Part shown: positions 42,240-52,559 of the stretch, piece after piece | Layout: every line of letters begins with the position of its first letter | Position numbering within the stretch: position 1 is the first letter of the stretch | NCBI RefSeq assembly: GCF_937616625.2 | Contig: NC_065576.1 | Span: 11,162,501-11,226,500 of the forward strand | DNA length: 64,000 nucleotides | Reading direction: 5' to 3' | Source of the DNA: Mercurialis annua | Lineage: Eukaryota; Streptophyta; Magnoliopsida; Malpighiales; Euphorbiaceae | Position numbers and translations under genes: made by a program | The notes under the pieces: model-generated | Told to the model about the DNA's origin: nothing | The model's input: only the letters and a program-made list of their open reading frames with translations | Database searches by the model: none

Positions 42240-43974
42240 TAATATAAATCTAAAGTAAAGCTCTCTAAATAGTTAGTATTAGTTATTCCATGATCTTAAT
42301 GATACAATAAATGCATTAAAATCAACTTTAACTATTCAAAGAAAATAAATATTCATTTATTAATAATATTTTTATTTATCTAATTAGATTAGCTTTAAAA
42401 ATAATTTATATTTTATTTATTTAAAATTTAATTTATATAACGGGTTATATAAATTAAAATTAAATCAATATAACAATTATAAAACTAATTACAGATCAAA
42501 TTCTAAATTAGAAATTTAATAAAGAAATATAAATGAAGGTATTTACTTAGAGTTTAACTTCTATAAGGAAATCGATTAAAAAAACGTTAAGTAAGAAAAT
42601 AATGAAAACTTACTGTTAATTTTTATAATTTAAATCAGTTATTAATTCATACATATCAAGGATTGACTTATCATTATAAGATGAGAAAAGGTTGAGTGCA
42701 AAAACCAACTCACAGTAAACGTCAACCAATAAATTGTTAATTGTAGTAGAAAAATAAAATAAAAGAAATAAACATATATAATTGGTGATAAGAGGATATT
42801 GACAGGAGTCAAACCAAATGCAAATTCTAATTTTATTTTTAGTGTTAAAATATATCTTAATTGATATTATACTAAATACTAAAATATATCGTATCGAATA
42901 TATTAAGACAGATTATGCAACTATAACTCACGTGCTATAATTTTAAATTAAATAAAAAATAATTTATTAAAAACTAAACTATTATATTTATACTTTAATT
43001 AAAATTCAATATATATAACGGGAATGTCGTCCACGTGGTGTAATTTTAAATTAAAAGTAATAGTTTAATTCTAATAAAATAATAAAAATTAAAAGTAGTT
43101 AAGTAAGTGTAGGAGTAGGAGTAGGAGTCTAACTTTAATAAATTCAAACGAATAAACATAAAATTTAATAAAAAAAATATAAATATAATTGTAGACAATA
43201 GCTTCGACTTTGTAGAGTTTGACCTAATCTAAAATTATTAATTGGAATACTAATCAAAGTAACCTTCTAATTAACATAGACCTCTAATTATTTGCATGCA
43301 ATCATTCAAGGATTCTTATATATAATTATATTAAGAATTAATTTCAAAGTGCTTAAGTCAATGCTAGGCTTTTGCATATCAAACTAAGCATGCCCGTGAA
43401 CACCACACCGGTTGATCTGATCATGCTTTCGACAAGTTATAATTATAATTGTTGTGAGTTTAGTTTAATATTGTATGAATTAAGATTACTGTATTAAACT
43501 ATAATTTGTAGTGATAAATTTTTTAAATATTTCTATATGTTTGTTTTTTTCATACTTTAAGAATCAAGAAATTTTTTTATTGATTAATATGTTTTATTTT
43601 CTTCGTTTCTTTTAATTAATTTTAACAAACCATTTTGAGAGAAATATGTTGGCAAGTTCAAATCTTATGATAGATTCAAGAATCAAGAAGGTTGATACGC
43701 TAGCTTAATTTTTCATGAATATTTATATTTAAAATTGTGAAAATAATATAGTCATAAATTATAGTTATAGTGTTGTCCTTCAAGATCATGATCAAGTTAT
43801 ATCCTTATTAACCTGGGACCAATGAAATAAATAAATTGGCAACAGTAAAATGTCGGAGTGGATTATTAATTTTTATATTAAATATAAATATAAATATGTC
43901 TATAGTATTTTTTTTTCTCATTAACTTTTTAAAAGCTTGCCATCAGTTTAATAATCAAATATTATATTTGTATA

Positions 43975-43990
43975 CGTATGTATGTATGTA

Positions 43991-44024
<34 letters not shown>

Positions 44025-44025
44025 A
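43975..44025. repeat. (GTAT)n(GT)n(AT)n microsatellite
   Basis: GTAT units pass into about ten GT units and then TA units. It lies within Helitron 2. Confidence 0.9.
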
Positions 44026-44188
44026 TTATATAATTTTAATAATAAATAATTATAATAATTTATCAAAAATTAAATGTGATATTTAAAAAATTATTTAGAG
44101 TTTAGGGTTTATGATTTATGACATATAATATTTAATTGACGGGTCTTATAGATATCGCTTACGTGCGTAACGCGTGGCGAAAAACTAG

Positions 44189-44737
44189 TATATAAAAGCA
44201 CGGATGGGGGGGAGGGGGCAGGCAAATTTACTAAATAATCCTTTTCAGTTTACTACTAAATAAAAGTTTTATACTCATTAACTAATTAGTTATTTAATTA
44301 ATTACTATTGTAATTATAGTCTTAATTAGAATAGGTAGCTAAATTATTTCTACTTTAGTTTTTAGTATGTGAAAAATAACTAAATTGTCTTCAAATTAGG
44401 AATACCTATCTTTTAGTTTGATTGAACTACAAAATTAAAATATTGTATTTAGTCAATATAATATTATTTAAATTTCTGTTTTAGTATTTCTAAAAATATT
44501 ATTAATAAACTTAAGTTAATTATTTAATTATGGTTATTATAAAACCAAAAGAAGAATAAATTCAGTATGGAAAAAAATTTAATAACCGAATATATTATAT
44601 TTACTTTTACAAAAATTCTTAACTAATTTAATATTAATTATAAATAAAAAATTAATATAATTATAATAAATATACTAAATATGTTCATTGACGAGTTACG
44701 TTACGAACCACGTGTATAGCACGTAATGCGAAACTAG
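44189..44737 (+). mobile_element. Helitron 3, 549 bp
   Basis: It begins directly after the CTAG of Helitron 2 with TATATAAAAGCACGGATGGG, resembling plant Helitron 5' ends. It ends with hairpin CACGTGTATAGCACGT and CTAG at 44734-44737 before a T. It has no coding capacity. Confidence 0.65.
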
Positions 44738-45060
44738 TATATTAAAAAAGAATAACTAAATAAATAGTTTTTACTAATAAATCCATTCATTAATCAAGAT
44801 TTTTTTAAATATGGTCAATTGACCATCTTAAATATGCTGTAGTTTCGCCTGTGCTTTTTCTAGTTTTCTTACAAACACGAACACTAATTTCACAGTTTGA
44901 AAGTAAAATTTAATTTCAAGTTCTTACACTTTTAAATTTTATTTTTTCTTTTTTATTTATTAAAATTTATAGTCAAGAAATCAAGAAACACACCTGAGCA
45001 TCTCAATTTGTTTGACACATTGTTAACGTATGCATTATTTTTCTTACTACCTAAAATTGA
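44738..45060. other. AT-rich intergenic stretch
   Basis: Non-coding, A/T-runs only. No repeat border is recognised until the MITE at 45070. Confidence 0.4.
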
Positions 45061-45069
45061 ATTAAAAAA

Positions 45070-45367
45070 GGTTTAAATGCATCAAAAATCACTAATTTTC
45101 GCATGTTTTTAATATTTAACAAAATATTTTATTTTTGGTAAAAAAGTACATGAACTTTCAAAAATTTGCAATTCAAGATACCGACACTGTTTTGGATGTA
45201 AAATGGCACCGTTTTATATTAAAACGACGTCGTTTTGGACGTAAAATAACACTATTTTTCTAAGAAAAACACACGTGGCAAATATCATGTTAAACATGCC
45301 AAAAGTAAAAAATTATATTAAATACCAAAAACACGCGAAAGTTGGTGATTTTTGATGCATTTAAGCC
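45070..45367. mobile_element. Mutator-like MITE, 298 bp, perfect 9-bp duplication
   Basis: Ends GGTTTAAATGCATCAAAAAT and ATTTTTGATGCATTTAAGCC are inverse copies. The interior has AACGACGTCGTTTT. ATTAAAAAA flanks both sides (45061-45069 and 45368-45376). Confidence 0.88.
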
Positions 45368-45568
45368 ATTAAAAAAATCAATATAATATCCGAATACAAA
45401 TACTAGGGAAAATATAAATTCCTCAATTTAAAAGAAAAAATAGCCCTAAAATATATGAGCAATAAACAAAACCAAAAATAAACCAAAACCAAATAGCTCA
45501 AGAAGAGGAGGGCTACTTGACAAGCTGGAGAAAGTCACTTGAGACAGACCAAAGCATATTAGGAACAA

Positions 45569-45696
45569 GCTGGAACAGGAGGGTGCACAACCAATATTCT
45601 TGCAAAATGACCAAAATCGCCCTCTAATTTAGCTTTATCAGTTGTAATTGGAACTTCAATTTTTCGAGCAATATTCGCCAAAATTTGAGGATCCCA
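45569..45696 (-). pseudogene. DUF4283 fragment (LINE ORF1-type)
   Basis: On the minus strand WDPQILANIARKIEVPITTD and AKLEGDFGHFARILVV match the second half of DUF4283 (I-----GTPL-ID-AT---GDF-HYARVLVD). The fragment is isolated, lies just beyond the LINE D 3' end, and has no start or knuckle. Confidence 0.55.
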
Positions 45697-45732
45697 TAGT
45701 TTTTAAGGTAATGTACACATATACTTTTTCTG

Positions 45733-47272
45733 GATAAATGATAAATATATTAGCACATCCACAAAACAGTGGAAGACAAAAGACTAAAAAGTCAAAAGCT
45801 ACAAAAAATTACAGAAAAAATTTAAATTTCTAAAAACATTGTTAGCCGAATAAGCAAATCCCGCGTTGATATCCTTTAGTAAGTGACCGCTTTGCTAGAA
45901 TAGAATAAACCAACCCATTGATACCCACTGCTTTTTGCCAAAAAACTCTCGAATTTCTTACCTTCCATAGCTCTCAAATATCAAAGAACCATATCGTTTT
46001 CCAAAGAGTTCAATATCGTTTACAAGAAAGAGAACTCCATAGGTCGAAAAAATGATGAACAGAAGTCGGCGTTGTCCAAGAAATATTACAAGAAAATAAG
46101 AACCAGTTTCAAGTATTCCACGAAAAACGACAGTGCAAGACAATATGAATACTTGTTTCCTCCTTGAAATAAAGAGAGCAAAACGAATTTGCAGTCTCAA
46201 GAACTCCCCGATGAACTAGTAAATCGTTCGATGAGATCCTATCACGAGCTAAAAGCCACTGAAAAAATTGAATTCGAGGAGGCGTTTTAAACTTCCTAAA
46301 TCTGCCCCTGTTTGGATCCAGTAGTTGAATCACTACCTTCCTAGAATGGTGAAATGTTGCTGACGAAAACGGCTTCCCTTTCCAGTCAAAACAGTCGGCC
46401 CTTTAACAGTTAAACCGACCTGAAATCAGACGGATGAGAGACTGCAGTTGCTTCTGTTCACCAAACCAAAGTCTTATGCTCTAAGAAAATTTAAACTATT
46501 GAGAGGAGTCTAAATAATCGGCCACAAAAGAAAGATGTGACCGGCTAAGATGAAATAATCCTGGGAATAAAGTAGAAAGGTTATCAGCAGATGCCCGGTT
46601 ATCAAGCCAAAACCGAGTGCAATCTTCTGTGCCAACGCTGATGTTAAGGCCTGTTTTGAACAACTCCCAAACCGGGGTATCTTTAACACAAATCGAGTGA
46701 AACCCTTTCTACAGATGAGATAACTGCCTCGTATCTATGTTTTCAATATCGAACCAATTGGGCAAACCGAAGCTGCAGGAGATGACTCTGAACCAAAGCG
46801 AAAGCTTGCCGACGATAATAAGTTTCTAAATTCATTTTAGAAGCAGGCTTTGGTTTCTAATTCTCAAAGGAACAATACCCAAACCCCCATCGGCGATAGG
46901 CAAACAGACCTCACTCCACGCTACTTTGCTAAAATCGGCAGTAGTGACTGAACTCGTCTAAAGAAGCGACGCATGGATTGCTCCAAGGACTGAGCAACTG
47001 AGCTAGGAATAGAAAAAAAGCCAAGGTAATATACCAGAAGGCTAGAGAGAACGGACTTGATCAAGATAAGTCTACCAGCTGGGGGTAGAAGATTTCCTTT
47101 CCAACCCGCTAATTGAGATGAAAAATTGCTAATAATTGGATCCCAATGTTTAGCTTTAACTGGTTTTAAAGATAGAGGAAGCCCAAAGTACGTAATTGGC
47201 AGTTTATCAACTTTACATCTGAGGATGGTTGAAGCTTCAGATTGAGACCCATCATCGACATTAATCCCATTA
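45733..47272 (-). pseudogene. LINE D ORF2, downstream part (RT thumb, zf-RVT)
   Basis: It continues directly from the CACTA border with MGINVDDGSQSEAS. It runs through YFGLPLSLK (about 47190) and LPAGRLILIKSVLSSLL (about 47060), and ends with a zf-RVT block CSLYFKEETSIHIVLHCRFSW (46190-46120). Stops and shifts are frequent. Confidence 0.75.
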
Positions 47273-47445
47273 CACTGCTGGAAAAACGCTGTTTAGCGAC
47301 GGAAATTAGCGACGGATTGCCAATCCGTCGCAAAATCTCTGCTTACCGACGGACTTTACCGACGGCTAGCTAACCCATCGCTAAGACTTGGCGGGACAGT
47401 TCCCGCCAAGTATTGCCGACAAATTTACCGACGGATTTATGAATC

Positions 47446-50272
47446 TGTAATATCCCGTATTTTTTTAAAATTATAAATTTTATATTCCGCCAAACTTAGG
47501 TAATTTATAATTATTACTAAATTGTTAAGCATTTATTAAATCTTTAAAAGAAAAAAAAAAGATTAGTATGCCATGCATAAAAAATAAAGCCATGCATACA
47601 TGCAATTCTTTTCCTTTTTACGGAAATGTTAGGCCCATTGGATTATGTTTTTGGCCAAAGGCCCTTTGCTTTTTAAGCTTCAAAAATTGAAGCAGCAGCT
47701 TATGTTGGAGCAGCTCAAACTCATTATTTATTTAAACACTACTTATTATGTTTTTTGTTTCCCTTATAAAACGTAACCTGTTATGTTTCCTACTTCTAAA
47801 CCTAATACTTTATTCAACTTATAACAAAAACTCAGCCACCCCTTTTCCTTTTCAAACTCAGAAATCATAACCTTCATCATCCAATTCCCATTAGATCCAA
47901 GTGACAGTAAGTTGTCTTCTATCTCTCAACTTGTTCTTTGTCTTCGATGTCGTAAATTTACGGTTCTTGATTCTAGCTCATTGTTTTAGCTTCTAATCCG
48001 AAAGTTCTTCGACGATTCACATTGACTCGACGTTCTCTTTGATCCCTACGTTTCGGAATCACATACGGTACGTAAAATTTCCCCCGTTCGTCGCCGTTTC
48101 AATATCGGTTTGTTCATGCTTTAACTTCCGTTTTTGGGTATGTTACTGTCAATATAGAATCAGAAACTTAGCGTGTTTATCACAACAAATCCTTGTGTGT
48201 ATGATCGTGAATTTTTGCTACGAGTTATTGTCGTGCGATGTTAGTTGCGGAATCCTTTGGGGCCGCCGTAGTTGTTCTTGCTTAAGATGGTTACTATAAC
48301 TTGTTGATGATCCCTTTCATGATATTTGAGTAATGCTACTAAGTTAGGTTGTTTGTGATGCTAAAACAAAAAGGAAAACACAAGACCTAGGTTTAGTTTT
48401 AGCTTTAAATCTTGTAATGTTGATTTTGTTTTGGCGGGATTGAGTATATGCAGAGATATGGCTTTGTTCTTTTAAATTGGGGAAGATGGTCAATTGGCCA
48501 TTTTGGTCACCTAATAAATTAATTGAAATCAATTGATTCCCTAAGTATGTTTTCATTCAATAATAACTTTTCTAAGGTTTCAAATTAAGAATTTACCACT
48601 TGAATACGATAATTATTTTAATAATCTAAATTAATATAATTACTCGGGCAATTAAATTTAATTTTGATTAATATATCAATATTGGCTAATTTACATTTTA
48701 GCCCCTAAAAGTTTCTAGATATTTATTCAAGTTAATATTTATCTTTTGAATCCTTGTTGAAATTTTTATTTCAGTAAACTAAGAGTGAGTATTAAATTTG
48801 ATGTTGAATATCAAATTGGCTATAGTACAATTTAGTCCCTAGTTGGCTAAAGTACCATCTAGTCCCTAAACTTTTATAAACTTAAAATAATTAAGTTTTG
48901 GTTGTAACTTGGGTTACTTGAATTAAGATATTAAATTCTATTTTAATATAGATAATTATTTTATTAAAGTATTTTAATTTATAAACTCGGGTTTATAATT
49001 TAATAAAGATTTGATTTGGGTTAGACTGTGGTCGCCCAACAAGTGGGAAGAAGCTTGGTAGTTTTTAATGACTCAGCTGACTCACTAATATGGATTTTAA
49101 CTCGGATTTATTTAATCATTTTATGTACCATTTTAAACATGTTTATATGATTTGTATTTTATAACTTGGGTTATATTTGGAATGCATTTAATATACGTGT
49201 TTATTAAATGTGACTTGGTTTTGCGTGGTGCTAGTCCTATGTGGTGTCTAGTACTCTTTAGAGTTAGGGTCTGATTTTAATTATGATTTTAATATTTTAT
49301 TTAGACCCGTCGACTGTTCGTACTTCAGAGGCGAACCAGAGTTAGATTGCTTGTCAGGATCACGTGGATTTAGCAAGCAGTGAGTTTATATCTCTATTTA
49401 TCTCTTTATTAAGCAACTATTATATTTTGTATATATGTATATGTATAAACAGCTTTCGAACTGTTTTCGGCATTGTGGATTTGATTTGGAACGTGCTACT
49501 CGATGGGCATCATCGGGACTGCGTGCGCACCGGTAATGATTATGGTATTGAGGTAGGTTCGAGATACGTCTCACCTTAGTGAGGGCACCGGTGGAAGATA
49601 CGTCTCCTGGGCTCACTATTTATTAAGTGATAGTCGGGGATCGGTTATTGAGATACGTCTCACCGACACGACAATGGATTTAGAATTGTGGTTTAGGGTT
49701 TCATTGATAATCCATAATGAAAATGTTTTATTAAACGTTTTTAAAGGTTTTTAACTTAATAAATGTAAATGGTTATATAAACTCTACTCAGTAAATCTGA
49801 CCCCGTTGTTTTCCCAAATTTTCCAGGTTTATGATTTGAGCTTTGGTCGATCTCCGTTTCTTCACTTCCGGAGGTTTTTGTTTTATTTTCAGAATAAATG
49901 AGTCAAACTGTTTTTGAACTCTTAGACCGCAGTAGTAGTATCAGTATTTATGTCTTAGTCTTATACGTTTATATTTTAGACTATTGATTGTTGGATTGGT
50001 CCATCTATTATATTATCAGCTATGGCATGATTACAGTGTTTATGGTTTGCCATGCTATTGACATTATTTGAGATAAGCGTACTTTAAATATATGCTATTA
50101 TATGTACTGCTAGATTAGGCTGAAGTCTCGGTTGCCCCCGAGCATGTGATTTTCTGCAGGTTTATTGTTTTAAATATAATTAAGTTGTTATCCGCAAGGC
50201 TTGCTACGGGTTTTGGTACAACCATACCCATACCCTAGCGCCGGTCACGATTCATGAAAATGGGTCGTGACA
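47446..50272 (+). mobile_element. Solo LTR of a Tekay-like chromovirus, 2,827 bp, inside the CACTA element
   Basis: It starts TGTAATATCCCG and ends GGGTCGTGACA. GAATC lies perfectly on both sides (47441-47445 and 50273-50277), the 5-base integrase duplication. It is a diverged relative of the LTRs at 52560 and 60877 in the opposite orientation: for example CTGAAGTCTCGGTTGCCCCC near 50121 is the inverse of GGGGGCAACCGAGACTTCAG near 52681. Internal sequence was lost by LTR-LTR recombination. Reading frames inside are incidental. Confidence 0.93.
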
Positions 50273-50448
50273 GAATCCGTCGGTAAAGTTACTGACGGAT
50301 GTCCATATCCGTCGGTAAAGTTTAATTTTTCCTAGGCGGGAAGTCTCCCCCTTAGGGAAGTGAGTACATTACCGACGGATATGGATATCCGTCGGTAATT
50401 TTACCGACGGATTTTAGAATCCGTCGGTAAATTAAATGAAACGGTTCG

Positions 50449-50715
50449 GGAGGCTCGGAGTACGTAGCTTCGTAGGCCGGTACCAGTAGGCGTACAGGCG
50501 GCGCTACATCGTCCCAGACTCCAGATTTAGATCAGATCTGGGGCGAGCTGCGGGAGCAGATGTTGACAGAGCTGCGAGCGGAGGTGCGAGCGGAGGTGAT
50601 GTCAGAGCTTACACGCTCCCAGCTGGTATCTGACGTTGTCGCGGAGCTGCGCAGATAGGGCATTGCTGGTGACCAGCCACCCTCACCCCCACCTCGTTCT
50701 GATGAGGACTTGTAG
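50449..50715 (+). pseudogene. CACTA transposon ORF C-terminal remnant
   Basis: A GC-rich island in AT-rich surroundings reads GGATSSQTPDLDQIWGELRE then QMLTELRAEVRAEVMSELTRS and QLVSDVVAELRR, with stop at 50656 and a Pro-rich GDQPPSPPPRSDEDL after it. The charged heptad-like run and Pro-rich end resemble the C-terminus of plant En/Spm (Ptta family) proteins. A stop also lies at 50473. It is all that remains of the element's coding region. Confidence 0.5.
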
Positions 50716-51346
50716 TTTGTTATTTAGTGTTTTTTTGGGTATTGTATATGTATACAGTAATACTACTTTTTTGTATACGCTAATCAACGCTTTTATGATA
50801 GTTATTACATTTGCCGATACGGCTTTTTGTAAATTCAAATGGTTAATTATGTTAAAATGTGTGTTTGGTTTCGGAAATATAAAAGTATTTATTGATATAT
50901 GCAAAAAATTAATACCGGAAAAAACAGCTTTATCCCGACGGTTTTTCATTATTACCGACGGATATGTCCGTCGCCAATTTTACCAATTTGGCGACGGACA
51001 GCATCCGTCTCTATTATCCGTCGGCAACTACCGACGGATAATAGAGACGGATGCTGTCCGTTGCCAAATTGGCGACGGACTTGTCCGTCGCTATTTTGGT
51101 CTTACTCCGTCGCCACTGTGGTCGGCGACATCGTCCATTGGCGACGGCTCTTTTTCATTTACCGACGGCCTAAACCGTCGCCAAATAGCGACAGACTTAC
51201 TCACCGGTCGCTGAATTTGTTTAGCGACTAGAAATTTTCCGACGGATTAACACCGTCGGAAATCCGTCGGCAAAGACTTTTGCAGACGGATTTTAACTGT
51301 TTAACGACGGCAATAACCGTCGCTAAAGAGCGTATTTCCAGCAGTG

Positions 51347-52352
51347 ATAATTGAAGATTTTTCATAGTTAATTTCAAGCCCAGAAACTAACTCGAAGCAT
51401 CTAAGAATCCTTAGTAATTTCTTAATCATATTCATGTCGTTCGGCACAAAAATAAGCGTGTCATCCGCAAATTGAAAGATAGAGATAGGCTCTGCAAGAC
51501 CATCAACACGAATACCATCAATTAAACCCAAATCAACCGCTTTGTTGAAGAAAGATTTTAACACAAATTAAAATTCTTGCCCGGACTACCATTAACAAGA
51601 ACTGATAATTGGGAAGATTTGAAGATCGAAGAAATCCAATTAATCCAGGTAGCATCGAAATTCATTCTAGCAAGCATTTTAGTAATGAAATCCCAGGAAA
51701 TAGAATCAAATGCTTTTTTAAAATAAAGCTTAAGCGGAAAAACTTGATCTTTACGTCTGTGAACTAGATGAATTAGGTCAGAAGCAATTATGTGGCAGTC
51801 ATGAATATTTCTACCTTTGGTAAAACCAAATTGATTTTCCGAAATAAGAGCAGGAAGGAAAAGCGCTAACCTATTAACCAAAACTTCAGATAGCAGTTTG
51901 AAAACCCCGTTGATTAAACTGATAGGCCGAAAATCCTTTATGTCTGTGGCTCCCCTCAATTTCGGAATCAGAACCAAAAAAGCAGTGTTCAAACCCGTAG
52001 GAAACAAGCCTGTTAGATGAAATCTTGTGAACAAAACCAGGATGTCCTACTTCAGAATTTTCCGAGCCTTCTTGTAAAAGAAATAATTAAATCCATCCGG
52101 TCCTGGCGCTTTATCGTCGTCACACCCCAGAAGTGTAAGATAAATCTCTTCTTCTGAAAAAGCATCAGAGGAGTACTAGCTTGCTCTGCAGACAAGCGCC
52201 TGAAAGGTAAAGCGTCAAGGGAAAAATTCAGCTTTGGAGGAGGTCTGTATATGTTTTTGTAGAAGAGCTGCACATTATGCTTAATGGACTCCGGAGTAGA
52301 AAAACAACGGTTATCAACAACAACTTCAGCGATAAAATTGTTCTTAGCATGA
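51347..52352 (-). pseudogene. LINE D ORF2, upstream part (RT fingers and palm)
   Basis: In sense order it shows STPESIKHNVQLFYKNIYRPP, APGPDGFNYFFYKKARK-like segments (about 52080), FRPISLINGVFKLLSE, SENQFGFTKGRNIHDCHIIA and the catalytic LQFADDTLIF-type motif (IFQFADDTLIFVPND, about 51435-51480). It ends EINYEKSSII at the CACTA border. At least three frame changes are visible (about 52170, 52045 and 51560). Confidence 0.8.
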
Positions 52353-52554
52353 ACAAATGCTACCGTATTACTTGTTTTAGCCTACCACTTTTTATTTATA
52401 CGCTTCATAGGAAAGTTTATCACTTTTACGTTTTTTTTTTATTTTTATGTTTGCAATTATACGCTGGAAGGTCACCTTACGAATGTGGCTCAACTATATA
52501 ACATATCAACAAGGAGAAATACTCCATCTAATATTTGGTGCCTCTAATTTGAGT
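52353..52554. other. Short spacer between LINE D and the Tekay-like element
   Basis: AT-rich with a T-run at about 52430. CGCTGGAAGGTCACC at about 52463 was not assigned. No gene is seen. Confidence 0.4.
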
Positions 52555-52559
52555 ACAAG

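Larger units (their letters stand above)
41877..44188 (+). mobile_element. Helitron 2, with a captured CYP82-like fragment
   Basis: It begins right after the CTAG-T of Helitron 1 with ACTATTTTATATGTGG and GGGGGGACAGACAAAATTACG, closely matching the Helitron 1 leader (TATCTTATATGTGGGAAGG, GGACAGGAAAAATTACG). It ends with the hairpin ACGTGCGTAACGCGT and CTAG at 44185-44188. Internal copies of the AACGGG subterminal motif lie near 42431 and 43018. The expected 5' TC is not clear. The P450 piece is on the minus strand at about 42129-42239. Confidence 0.65.
47273..51346. mobile_element. CACTA (En/Spm-like) element inserted in LINE D, 4,074 bp including a solo LTR
   Basis: The inverted ends are CACTGCTGGAAAAACGCTGT (47273 on) and, on the other strand from 51346, CACTGCTGGAAATACGCTCT; both continue TTTAGCGACGG. 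Subterminal ACCGACGGAT / ATCCGTCGGTAA words fill both ends. The flank ATA on the right and ATTA on the left fit a 3-base ATA duplication with one inserted T, supported by LINE homologues that read I-M-G at the empty site. Without the LTR it would be about 1.24 kb, a deletion derivative with only a transposase-related C-terminal remnant. Confidence 0.88.
45733..52352 (-). mobile_element. LINE D: 5'-truncated L1-type element, split by a CACTA element
   Basis: LINE D reads on the minus strand from about 52352 to 51347 and from 47272 to 45733. The middle is the CACTA element at 47273-51346. The two pieces join within the RT segment KSSI-MGIN that follows the catalytic motif, which proves that they were once continuous. 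Its 3' end is GCTAATATATTTATCATTTATCC, the tail shared with LINE B. The copy starts in the RT region, so the endonuclease and ORF1 are absent. No target duplication was resolved. Confidence 0.85.

Noticed and set aside
43385..43450. Possible P450 C-terminus (MPVNTTPVDLIMLSTS)
   Set aside because: The resemblance to a CYP82 end is short and on the other strand from the 42.1-kb fragment; no haem loop is nearby.
48039..48299. 86-codon frame with hydrophobic sequence
   Set aside because: It lies inside the solo LTR and has no counterpart in a protein family I recognise.
50277..51340. Regular ACCGACGGAT/ATCCGTCGGT repeats as a CRISPR-like array
   Set aside because: Spacing is irregular, words occur in both orientations, and they sit at CACTA ends in a plant genome.
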